From Argopecten irradians (lineage: Eukaryota; Mollusca; Bivalvia; Pectinida; Pectinidae), in contig NC_091144.1 in the NCBI RefSeq assembly GCF_041381155.1, positions 12,905,544-12,969,543 of the forward strand: 64,000 nucleotides of DNA. The letters run 5' to 3'. A program made the position numbers and the translations under genes. This document shows positions 1-11,429 of this stretch, in pieces. Positions within the stretch are counted from its first letter, which is position 1. Each line of letters begins with the position of its first letter. The notes under the pieces are model-generated. The model did not search any database, was not told the DNA's origin, and saw nothing but the letters and a program-made list of their open reading frames with translations.

Positions 1-134
1 AAATGCTGAAAAATAACAAATTTTGTAACGGGACAAAAAATCAAACACACTGACCCAGTATTTTTATGCTGGTTATAGAAACAGCAACTTTTATTTTCTG
101 TTGAATTGCAAAATTGCAGAAAATGTGTTATTTC

Positions 135-256
135 GGACTGAAGAAGACCCTATAGTGGCTGAATATATATTCCATAGAAATGATTTTGATTTTACTTTGA
201 ATTTATTTTGGCCTTTTATTTCGGATTATTAATATACTAGCTTTATACAGTTTTTC
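135..256 (+). repeat. Dispersed repeat, copy 1 (unidentified family)
   Basis: About 120 bp closely matches 48238-48360 on the same strand, including the shared core ctgaagaag-ccctatagtgg and the segment ttattttggccttttatttcg. No flanking homology was seen beyond these limits. The core resembles the ends of some Penelope-like or LINE elements, but no coding sequence is attached, so the family is left open. Confidence 0.6.
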
Positions 257-3200
257 CACATTATGAGCAGAAAATGTTAGTCATCAGAATTTTTTTCTGT
301 GAGGCATCAAATCGGAAAAACAAGGTATTTTTATTTTCAAAATTTAGGGGTTGAACAACAAATAAAGCTATGCTGAGCAGAAAGAATGGGTTGACTGTGT
401 GACATTTATATCTTATCAAAGGACACATTGGTTTTGTCAATTTTGCTAATATTCATATTTATGAGACAAGTAATTTGTTAATTATTGCTTTAATTTTTCA
501 TGTGTATGGTCAAAACAGTGAAATGCCGGTAAAATCGCAATTTACAGCAACTAGCTATCTTCACAATAGCTGAAAATCAAGCACATCACCATATTATTTT
601 AATTCCATTTTCAACCTTGGTATGAACGCCTATTTCAAAAAATCTAAACTGTATAAGAAAAACAAGTTAGTCTTCAGTTAAAATTTATTGTTCACCACAG
701 CAGATCCTTAAGCATGTGTATTTGATGTTTTAAATTAGTAACATACGCTTACAATATAACAGGTAAAGTTTAGCAATGCCTTTCGTTCGGTTTCACATAG
801 TCAAGCAATGCATTGTCTACGGGAAATTTAGGGTATGGGGATATATCAGTCCTAAAATGTTTGATACAAGTAGACTCCGTGCTGGGATAAGTACTTGTCA
901 AGACAGACGTTCCTGATGCTAAGGACGCTTCATCTTTTGGACCATTTGAAGTTATTCTTTTATAATACGTTATTTCCGAAAGAATCTATCAGTATCTACA
1001 TATATGCCTTGCATTTACATTTAGGATAAAAAGGTGAAATCTAGTAAACCTTGAAATCTGTATCGATGTCATCTCAGAACAAGTGTTCTTAAACGAAATG
1101 GAAACAATATATTAGAAAATGATTAAAACTAGCTAAATGATGCGTACCTGTATTAGATGGCTTATCAATTTGTACATAGATGATGTTGATGTTAGAGCGG
1201 ACAAACATCAAAGGGATTACTATGATCAAACATCTACCCTAGCCTTTACATCAAACAATCGTCACCATGTGACCCGAACACATTAATCTACACGCCTGAC
1301 GTATTTCGCGTTAATGGCCACTCCCAATTCTGGTTTTATATCAGACAGTGATAGCCAATAGCATTCTATTGCATTCAATACAAGATCACTGATATAGGTC
1401 ACTCAGGAATTAAAATGATTTGATACCGTTGATGAAAAGACCTATGCTCCAAGAGCAACGATATTGAATGGTATTTATTTATTTCAGGTTTCGATATATA
1501 CATTTTATAAGATATATATGATCCTAAGTAAGTGTTTATTTCATATGAGCTTTTAGGAAACGAGCCTTAAAAGATTTTTTTTATTTACATTTAAATTAGA
1601 ACTCCGAGACGTTATTAAATAATATAAGAAAACAGAAACATATTTTCATAGTTTATATATCTGTATCTTAGCCCAGTCCACGGTGATTTAAATAATAATA
1701 GAACATTGGTAATGCGCATCTGTAACTTATTTTCGGGAAACTCTCAAATGAAAAGAAAGGATATGTATATTGTACAGGTTTTATCTTCACACGATTGAAA
1801 AACGTGTATTTGTACCTAATTGATATTATGTAGTTGGTTTATATCGTGTCAAAATATGTCAGTGTAATACAATGGTTCAAATACAATTCTGTTTGGAAAG
1901 ATAGTGAATATGTGACAACCATTACACATACCAGGAACTGCTGAAGAAAGAGAATGTTTATGGAAAGAGAATGAGATCGAAGGAAAACAAGCCTTTTCAA
2001 ATCTGATCGGATTTCATGACGTCTTAGAATATTGTATGAAGAAGTTAATTGTTCCATGGAATGTAATATTAAACCCCAACCTATCACATACATTTGACTT
2101 GTATATTATACTTCCCTTACCTTATCATTATAAATTAATTTCATTTAAAGTGGCTGTTTCTGTTCTGAAATGTTGAATTATAGATTCATGTTGATGTTAA
2201 CTTAGAATCATATTAAACACAAAAATATGCATGCTAATTCGTAATACATATTGGTAATGATATACATACTTAAATAGCTATTTATGTATTCTGGGCGAAG
2301 GCGAGGATGAGTTGCGATAAAGTGTTTCTAATTTGTAACTAATCACTTATTGTCTGTAGTTTCAACAATAAATATGTTTAAATCAATGTTGAAGCGTGCT
2401 TGATGTGCGGAAAGGCTTATGGCTATAAAAGATTGAAACAATATAGCTTCAATTTCAATAGAAGATAAAATCGATAAACTAAGTAGTTGTAATCTAGAAC
2501 ATACACATTGTCCCTGAAATCTCAAACGGATATCTCATTATTTGTGCAGTCATCATCATTACAAGAGTAAGCAATATTTGTTTTTTTTACAAAGATGTTA
2601 GAATCACAAACATCATTTAGTCGGGAAAACTACCTTAAATATCTAAAAATATCTGGTGTGAAATAAAGATTTTAACTCCTGTTAAATCTAAGATATTTGC
2701 ATGCCAATAAACCCCTTCTTTGGTGCAGCTGAACAGACCTACATGTACGTTGCTCAGATGTGTTTTTCATGGTTACACTTACACATCGAGTTTTTGTCAC
2801 CTTGCGGCTGACACAACAATGGCAAACACATCAATGCCACCACATGGTAAAATAACTTTGTACGTAACTGCAGTTAAATACTTCGTGACATGTTGTTTGT
2901 TTCAATATTATGTGTCAAGCACAATGCCATCCATTGATGATTATGACATGAAATTGAGGTATTATTTACCTAGAAATGAAGGATATTTTCATTAGCGCCT
3001 ATGGTAATAATGCGTGTTTTATTGTAACAGGTAAATATAATGTATTGGGTCTGATCGATTTGTGCATATTACTGTATGATATTTTTTGTGTACAATATTG
3101 TGTTGAAATCGTTCCACATTGTATATATGTATAACATTTGAATAAAGATACTTGTCAATGTTTTATATATGAACTGTTATCTAACACAATTGTAGCGTTA

Positions 3201-3402
3201 AAACCCATCCAATTTCTATACTTGTTCATTCCAGCACTTTTCCATCAACATGCTTTGAACCTCTCTATAATTATCAATCTACTCTCGTATATACTTCACT
3301 GCAATAGTCCCTAACAAACGCTTTTAAACTGTTCTAGGTATATCAACAAACATTCAAACATCTTAAGGATTCACAATATACATCAAAAAGGGATAAAAAA
3401 TG
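257..3402. other. No gene recognised
   Basis: AT-rich sequence with only short open frames (for example 91 codons at 2720-2995 on + and 84 codons at 1839-2093 on -). None has a recognisable domain, a repeat-free codon pattern or credible splice context. It is most simply read as intergenic. Confidence 0.5.
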
Positions 3403-3422
3403 CACGGGGTTTAAACCCCGTG
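3403..3422. repeat. Perfect 20-bp palindrome
   Basis: CACGGGGTTTAAACCCCGTG reads identically on both strands and stands out as GC-rich ends in AT-rich surroundings. It could be the terminus or centre of a small foldback element or a binding site; nothing nearby decides. Confidence 0.7.
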
Positions 3423-4019
3423 AATATAATTATAAATCAAAGCATTTGCATATGCTTGTAATGTAACAATCAAAATGAAATGCCTGAAACAATAAATAAG
3501 AATACAAAATTAAAGATACATGATAACCTAAAAGACGTTTAAACAGTTGTATATGACACTTGCATAAGCAACATGGTTTAATCAAGTTTTAGTCAAGATT
3601 GACAGTTATCTCATTGACGGTTGCCAATATACTTCCATGGATATCCGGAAATTCAGATTTCTGGACTATTTAATTAAATGATAAATAAGTAGTGGAGTGG
3701 CGTAAATGGATGGTGTAAATATATGTAGAACCGTGTTAGGTTATTTTCTGATCAATCTCAGAAATCACCATTAAGTACCATCAATTACCATTCTTTTGGA
3801 ACCAGGTTTTCCCTTCGAAGAATACAATAAATATCTTTTGGTTTGTTCCATAGGGTTTTGCGTCTTCGAGTTTACGGTTACATTAAAGTTCATATAAATA
3901 AACACATTAAGTTTAAAGATCAATAATACAAGCGTTTAAGCTTAAGAAATAAAAGACATCCCATCCCCGAAAATATATATATATATATGAATAAAGAACA
4001 TTCAATAAGGTAAAAGTAC

Positions 4020-4601
4020 TTATAGGATGTTCGATAAATGTTCCTCGTGTTCATTTTTTGCAAAAGTAAAGTTTGACTTAGAATTTTTTACCATTCCGTT
4101 GTGTCGTGTTCGTCGTCTCCACTTTGCCAGTATTATGGAAGTTGTGCCAGTAGGCGGTGGATCCATTGGAGTAGTTGTGCCAGTAGGCAGTGGATCTATT
4201 GGAGAAGTTGTGCCAGTAGGCGGTGGATCCATTGGAGTAGTTGTGCCAGTAGGCGGTGGATCCATTGGAGTAGTTGTGCCAGTAGGCGTTGGATCCATTG
4301 GAGTAGTTGTGCCAGTAGGCAGTGGATCTATTGGAGAAGTTGTGCCAGTAGGCGGTGGATCCATTGGAGTAGTTGTGCCAGTAGGCGGTGGATCCATTGG
4401 AGTAGTTGTGCCAGTAGGCGTTGGATCCATTAGACTACCGACTGTTGTTTTAGTGTGTCCTGTCCCATCGGAACGAGAAGTAGAGGAACTCTTGACTCCT
4501 TCATTAGTCGGATCCACGGAAGTCATATCCTCCGATTTGAAACATGTTAGACTCATAAGTATTACTATTACTCCGTGTAAAATACTCATACTGTACTTCA
4601 T
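4020..4601 (-). CDS. Mucin-like secreted protein with 11-residue Pro/Thr repeats
   Basis: I place the start at the second in-frame Met (4601), because it is followed at once by a signal-peptide-like stretch (MKYSMSILHGVIVILMSL, then TCFKS). A Ser/Thr-rich segment comes next, then about nine tandem units of the form MDPPPTGTTTP, and finally a basic, Lys/Arg-rich tail of about 40 residues. Pro/Thr density suggests O-glycosylation, as in mucin or matrix proteins. The units form a higher-order block of four (MDPTP, MDPPP, MDPPP, IDPLP) occurring twice. The basic tail may be intron read-through, since a GTAAAA donor candidate lies within it. No homologue was recognised. The opposite strand is also open across the repeat only because 33 is divisible by three. 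Confidence 0.5.
   Translation of the reverse strand: MKYSMSILHGVIVILMSLTCFKSEDMTSVDPTNEGVKSSSTSRSDGTGHTKTTVGSLMDPTPTGTTTPMDPPPTGTTTPMDPPPTGTTSPIDPLPTGTTTPMDPTPTGTTTPMDPPPTGTTTPMDPPPTGTTSPIDPLPTGTTTPMDPPPTGTTSIILAKWRRRTRHNGMVKNSKSNFTFAKNEHEEHLSNIL
4140..4437 (-). repeat. 33-bp coding minisatellite (about 9 units)
   Basis: Nine tandem 33-bp units (+ strand core gttgtgccagtaggcggtgg then atccattggagta) lie inside the mucin-like frame. Unit variants (ggcggt, ggcagt, ggcgtt) alternate in a fixed order repeated twice, so a 132-bp block of four units was duplicated. Confidence 0.9.
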
Positions 4602-4639
4602 CGTGTTGCCGTAATATGGACCAGACAATTTTCCATCCT

Positions 4640-6940
4640 ATCGTGTATCATTCGACTGGACAATAGGCCTCCACACTGTTCATTTTATACATAAAAACAT
4701 AACACAAGGGATGGAATCCCACACAAAGGGCAAATGTTATATACAGCTGCTGACTGACAATTACATCGTATTACAACATTTAACATATCCCTGCTGGATG
4801 TTCAGGCCAATAGGAGCGAGACGGGTCATTTAGACAAGTTCTGTACATAACTACACTGTATTAGTGCTGATTAGCCTGTTCATCAGCAGCTGCTGTCATT
4901 GGGGACGTTAGATTGAATACACGATGTCATCGTATGTGATGAAAGTCCTAGATAACTTCCCCGCAGTAATCCTAATATCCCCGTTCAGTACTATGGATCG
5001 AGATGGGCTGTTAGAGCGCGTGTGATCTTTAGTTCTCTTTGTGATCAATGATGACGTCTTGTATCTCTATCATGTTACATTATCGTACAAACTCCCTACA
5101 GGGATTTCATCATAAACAACCAGTATACAACCTGGATAAATGATGGTGCTTTGATTACTCTTATGAAAAAACGTCGAGACAGAATAAATACCTTTATTAC
5201 GAATATGCTGACAAATGATGCTTGAAACATAAAATATTAATAGCAATTACGGCTATAGATTCCCCGTTAACTAACGTGGTATTTAGATAGATAATTGCTT
5301 CACTACATAGTTGATGGGTATAATGGTTTGATTCAAATTACAAAATAAAGATAGGATGTTTAATAATAGTGTAACACCGACATTAGGGAATGTTTCTAAT
5401 GCCTAGGAAACATGGAACTATTACCATGTCATTAAATTTATGGTCGTTACTAGAATAATCTTTATCTAAGTATGTATATTATTAACAATGCATAGCTAAA
5501 CCCCATGTGGTATAAAATAATTGCTCCGGAGCAATATTGAATTATTTTGCAGACATTGGTTATGGCAACGGTTTTCCTAGATACCAGAAAATCGGGTTTT
5601 ATTATTGCCACTGGTTTTTTAAATAAATGTTCGTGCATGTTTAAAAAAACAATAAAATCAAACAAACCAACATTTTATGGATATCGATTGACCCCATAAA
5701 CCCAATTTTTTAAAATATTATGATTTCCTTTACTGATTTTATAAAGAAATAAAGCCAACTCTGTTCTGTTACGGTGACCTTGCACTTGACCTATTCCTAC
5801 ACAAACACTAGTTTAATTGTTGGCAGAGGTTTTTTCCTAAAAATTCATGATACCATGACTAACAAATATTTGCTCTCTGATTTGTTATCCGTTATAACAG
5901 TACTAGCTATATATGTCCAATATATGCTAAACAGTTTTATTAGAAATAAAAAAAAAGTTATGCTTGTTATTTTATTTACATGAAAAAGGAACCTATTGCA
6001 TGGCCACAATTACTAGGTATGTAAGTACTAAAGGTAATGAAGTTATCCATATGACGGCCATATCGAATTTAGGCTAGAACAAATAAATGGCATAGAGTTT
6101 TCTTTTTACCAAATGAGGTATTGAAATAATAATTTCGGAAAAGAGCTGAAAATTAAAAAAAGAAACATCTAAAATCCAAGATATGATGGACATTTTTGGA
6201 ATTTAGTAACATTAAATTAAATTCTACTAGTGTTTATTTAGTTTGCCTATCACATATGCATAACTTTATCATATAGTGATTTACAAAAAAATGCCAACTG
6301 TATTGAAACGTAAATACATTGCATTATGGTAGAAAATGCTAACGTGCAGTACACTACCAGATATTTGAATCTACATAGTTTTTTTGGTGATGAAAATAAA
6401 GACATTTATTAGGGTTTTTTCAGTGAAAAAGTCTGAGGAATTCATTATTTTCTCGCCATTTCACAAAACTGAGAGGACAATTATGATGATTTTATCTTAT
6501 TCAGCATTTTTTAATCATTTGTAATTGAAATCCAAGATGTACGCCATATGACCCCAGGAGACATTAGTTATCAATGGCAACAAGCATAAAATAAAACAAG
6601 ATATCATACTGGTCCTAAAAACCCATGTTTCAAAACACTGCTAGAGGGATACATGGGAACCTATTTCTCTTTCCCCACTCTACTGGTGATTACATGATTA
6701 GTGATACAACTGAAAAGGAGTTGCCATGTGTGATTTTTTGCATATCTTACAAATTAAAAAAAAATCTCAAGAAATGGATAGGGTAAAACAAACATCAGCT
6801 TTGCTTCACCTGAAAGAAACTCGCTAAAATAAAGTACTCAAAACAACCAGGATCATGAATAAGATTTTTGGATACCTTTGAAATCGAATAAGAAGAGAAA
6901 AGTGCTAAAATTTACGATATTACAAGAAATGGTACAGGAT
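4640..6940. other. No gene recognised
   Basis: AT-rich sequence with scattered short open frames of 67-69 codons and no domain. The part just upstream of the mucin-like ORF on the - strand (4602-4800) may hold its promoter, but no TATA box or initiator was convincing. Confidence 0.4.
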
Positions 6941-6949
6941 AGCTATTAT

Positions 6950-8145
6950 TTATGTGTGGGTAAACTGGGCAACATGTGAGAGTTGATCAAGCCCAACAAA
7001 GAGTTTGTGAATTCGGGAGGAGTTACTCCAATATACTCCAGCTTTCCTTTAACAGATGTAGCTGGTAGAGTCTAATATAATGATAATAATAATGATGATA
7101 TAATAAGAGTGAATGTGGAAAAAGTGTTGACAATCCAAATGGCAAATGATCAGCCACTGTTGTATATATGTAGCGCGACATGGAACACGCTTGCGTAGAT
7201 GCTGTATTATAGGGGAAGAAACAGTGTAAATATTAAGATGGAATTAATACATTCAGGTTGATATTCTGAATATTGTCGATGATGTCTAGATCTATGAATG
7301 ATATGTGTATTTTGGTTAAGATACATATTACTTATAAAAGTGTTTTGAATATCTTCTGAAATTGTTTATGCCTCGACACTTACAGCTGTGCTCAAGAATT
7401 TAGCTACAACTGGTTTATAAGTGACTTTCCAAAAAATGATCACATATAAACCGGAAAGCGGTTCAAAATCTTAATATAAACCGGTTACAGGTCACTTATA
7501 GACCAGATATGGGTTCATCCTGTACATTCCATGAAATATAACACAAAAAGAACAAAAGGATTTATGCTAACTGTGTTTTAAGCCTGTATATTACTTCGTA
7601 AGTGTCTAGACTTTTAACTAAGTGAAGTGTATGTATCAGGTCTAACCTTAGGTATTACTGTTGACTCGAAGATTTTTGAAATATGAAATATGCAAAATTG
7701 GTGTTCATTTCAGATTAATAAGTCCACAGACTTCGGTACTTATTGTTGTGACCAAAATTCCATGCCTATTTGTTTACCAGATTCTATAACATGTACAGTT
7801 AGCGCTGATTTGGCCAGATTCAACTTTACAAAGCATACCGCAGTCTGTTTTGATATTGTTATGCAAATAGCAGTTGTAGATTATATCATACAAATATGGC
7901 ATAAATGGGGGCGATCTAATTGATACCAATGTACATATATAATGTTAAAATGTCATCTGAACATAGTGGAAATAATGTTTTTAAGAAAATATGATAGAGT
8001 TAGGAAATTTAAGTGCATTTCCTCAAATCTGCATGTTTTGCACCAAATACAGCGGTTTGAATTTTGTTTTCTCAAAACTGGTCTTCGTTTCAAGTTCAGT
8101 ATTTAATAGAAGTATTAGTGATAATTGAAATGAGTTCATATATAT
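6950..8145. repeat. Dispersed repeat family R1, copy 1 (rearranged)
   Basis: Bases 7860-8135 match 30545-30810 and 31685-31870 in direct orientation (shared tatatcatacaaatatggca and tctgcatgttttgc). Bases 6955-7690 match 31040-31330 and 32005-32120 in the opposite orientation (shared caacaaagagtttgtga and ggtattactgttgactcg). The two halves are therefore inverted relative to each other here. There is no recognisable protein; it is probably a non-autonomous element. Confidence 0.6.
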
Positions 8146-8499
8146 ATTTTTAAAATTCATTTTTTATTCATTTTTAAAAAATAAATACAACATATTCAGA
8201 AGATACATGAAAGACAAATACAATAGAAGTTACATTTGAAGACCAAATAAGCATGTCATAATGTTTAGTAGTGTCTATAGTCTATAGAGCATCATGGGCA
8301 GCTATTTAGTCTCCCGCTGTCATGTGATCACTATAGTGTGTTCCAGATGATCCCTATTATTTTATGATATTTTTTTTTAAATGTAATAACAGTTTTGGAT
8401 TAAATGGCCGCAGCCTATTTAATATTTGTTCAGTGTTAACAAAAGCAGTATACTTATTCTCAGATGTGGCGCGCAGGCAAATATGATTTACCTTAACAG

Positions 8500-11300
8500 G
8501 TAATTTCCTCCCCCTGGGTTAACCAAATCAGATATGAACGTTACCTAGCTAATAAATGATTAGAATTCCATTATGTATAATTCAGGTACATGCAACGGTG
8601 AGCACCCTATGCTGAGTATCTACCAACTGTACCGGACACATCAGTTACTCACCCTCCCCAGGGTTAACCTTGGCGCAGTTTGCATGTACCTGACCCGAAT
8701 AGCCTGTTGACCTACCCAGATCTGCGAGGCTCCATCGTACTCCCAGAGTAAATTCTTGGCGAGTAATCTCCATATTCTCCATCACGGAGAAACCAATAAC
8801 CAAAATCTGTATCCATTATACAGTTACTGTACATGTATCTCCGACATCTCAGCCCCCTGGGATTCACTAGGCAAGTGAAAGGAGGAGTCTATTGAAAAAA
8901 CTGGTTACCACATAATATTTTAGGGTATCCATGACTCCAAGAGTAAATCAAGCGAGCCAGTGCGTATACCCTTACAATCTATAATATACACAAATCAAAA
9001 GACAAATATAACCAAATTATGCCTGCTCGCCACACATGCCACTTGGAACTGTTTATACAGTTCCACCATCCATTCCTAAAGCTAGAGAATAAGTATCAAT
9101 ATTTACAAGGTAAAATTCACACTCTTAGGCAAATATCAATTTAAGACTTTCAGGTGTACCATCTGCCTCTTCTGACATGAACAGCTCTAATGCCCCTTGC
9201 AATGTAATTAGAAAAATTACATTTCCAATATCTGAGAGATGGGCCCCATCTGCCAAATGCAATCCTTTACAGTCATATGTAATATCTACATGCGTTATGA
9301 CTCTACCATTTTCCTTAAAACCAGCCTGACTTCCTATCCGATTAACACTTTTACGCTTCCTCTCTATCCCAGTAATTGATTACATCCCCGCCATTGTAAC
9401 CGCGGCAATATATCCGACCATATTAACATGCAATAAGCTAAACTCTTAGCCAAAGAATGTATATCATTCTCGATCCGTGTACTAAATACCGATGTTGAAG
9501 TAGTTGTTAAGTCATTACCTCCGGTGTGGATAATCAGGAATTGTGGAGGAGCACTCTGTGACAAATGCAAGGACAGGGTTCTTTTTACGTCATACTAAGA
9601 CAGTGCACGTTTCCTTATCCACTTAATTTTAGCCTTCAGATGTCGCAGGTGTCAATTTGGGTCCGACAATGAGAATGACATCCGATGTGCACAGTAGATA
9701 ATTGATGGCTCCAAAATTTAAATATCTGAAATGCTTATGGCTAGGTTAGCCTTTAATAATCTTAACCGTATAAAGGGGAATAACTCTAACTTCAATATCA
9801 AATTATTTTATCAATTCTAACATGTGTGGTGTACGCCTTTGATTTCCACCTAATTACCTCGTCTGAAATTCCTTCCATGGATAACGTTATAGCCTCTCCA
9901 ATTCTAAAGGAATGTGATTTGAAATTTCGATGGGGTATTAAAACCCTCCAATGCTCTTTTTACAATAAATAAAGATGTAGAATCTTCCCAATTCTGTAAT
10001 TTATGAATGTAACTAATTGCTGCTAAATATGATTTTACTGTGGTTGTGGTAGAACCTTTGTTTTAATGAAAGGCAATGAATCACAAAATATGTGAAAGTG
10101 GTACTGGCCAACTGTAATCGATCGTAAATAATGATTGAAATTGATTAAAACTGCGTAGTGCACTTTCATAAAGAGTTTTGGTGTTGCTTGAAATACTAGC
10201 ATATAAAAGTCGTCCAATTTTATCTGACAAATTCACCATAGCCAAATCGGAATTGGAACGAATGCCTTTTCTGCCTGTGGTACCAGTCGATGGAATTTCT
10301 TCAGCTGTAAACGTGACAAGCTATAGGTTATTACATTTGATTTTGTAGTCATAGTATTCACAATTGCCACTACTGATTTATTGTCACAGCGGAATAAATT
10401 TTCTTATTACGCAATTTTTCACTCCAGATATATACCGCCACAAACAAGGGAAAGAACTCTAAAATTGCAATGTCACCTGTGTAACCTAAGTCAAACCATG
10501 ATTCAGGCCAAACCCCGTATGTCCAACTCCCATTAAAAAATGCCCCAAAACCATTCCCCCTTTTTGCCGAGCTGTCAGTGTATAACTCCATGTCTGCATT
10601 TGTTGTCCAAACTTGTTCACTAAAAACTGAAATGCCATTAAATGTTTCAAAAAATCTCAACCAAAGTTTCAAATCTTCTCTAATGTCATTGTTTATTTTG
10701 ATATGATGGTATGGCTGTGTCAGACCTATCGTCACGTTGATTAACCTTCTACAGAAGGTACGACCCGGAAGTATTACCGTACAAGCAAAGTTTAACATGC
10801 CTAACAATGACTGCATAGCTTTCAATGTAGCTTTTGGCCTAGCTAGCATTGTCTGTATTTTCCCTAATTGTGTCTTTCGGCTGGCGGACACACATTTCAA
10901 TTGTATCAATTTCTAACCCTAAAAAACTATTAGCATAGCCTGACATTCAATTGAATTTGGTCTACCTCCGAAAAGGAAATCATCAAGATAATGTATTAAT
11001 TCGCCTGTAAGTGATTGTTGATTTACTGCCCACTCTAAAAATATTGATTTTTTTTTCAAACAAAGCACACGACAGAGAGCACCCCATAGGCAGGCACTTG
11101 TCAAAAAAATATTGATAGTCAAATTTGAAACCAAGCAAATCAAAATCCCCTGGCCAAATTGGCAAAATACGGAATGCTGACTTTATATCGGCCTTTGCTA
11201 GCAAAGCCCCTTTTCCCAAGCGATGAACCATGACAATTGCTTCATCAAATTTAGTATAATTTACCGAACATAATTAAGGATCAATGAAATCATTGACTGA
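8500..11300 (-). mobile_element. DIRS-like tyrosine-recombinase retroelement fossil with SGNH domain
   Basis: Read on the - strand, the parts run in this order: a reverse transcriptase of the DIRS/Ngaro type (LLAKADIKSAFR and LPMGCSLSCALFE at about 11230-11050), an RNase H-like region (10909-10370, ELYTDSSAKRGNGFGA), an N-terminal core-binding piece of a tyrosine recombinase (about 10220-9780), and an SGNH/GDSL-like hydrolase domain (about 9700-9120, with FLIIHTGGNDL and DGAHLSDIGN). A 13-bp inverted repeat (8583-8595 and 8680-8692) and a cttcccc/gttaacc-rich zone at 8500-8700 may belong to the terminal or internal complementary region. The copy is broken, with several disruptions and no intact open frame. 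Boundaries are approximate. Confidence 0.7.
8583..8692. repeat. 13-bp inverted repeat pair near retroelement end
   Basis: CAGGTACATGCAA at 8583-8595 is exactly inverted at 8680-8692. A related direct pair, ctgggttaacc at about 8513 and agggttaacct at about 8660, overlaps it. Such compact inverted structures fit the ends of tyrosine-recombinase retroelements, but the assignment is by proximity. Confidence 0.5.
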
Positions 11301-11429
11301 TGAATTTTCTGGATAGGACAAATGATGAATGAGTCTAAAATCCCCTGGATTTTTAATCCACTGGATTTTTCTTTGAAATTAAAGATTTTGGAGACACTCT
11401 CAAAGTTGATATCGGTTTCTGGTTAAAGG

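Noticed and set aside
4027-4614. + strand frames opposite the mucin-like ORF (VVPVGGGSIG and ASRRWIHWSSC repeats)
   Set aside because: These are shadows of the 33-bp repeat. Only the - strand has a signal peptide and plausible Ser/Thr-rich composition.
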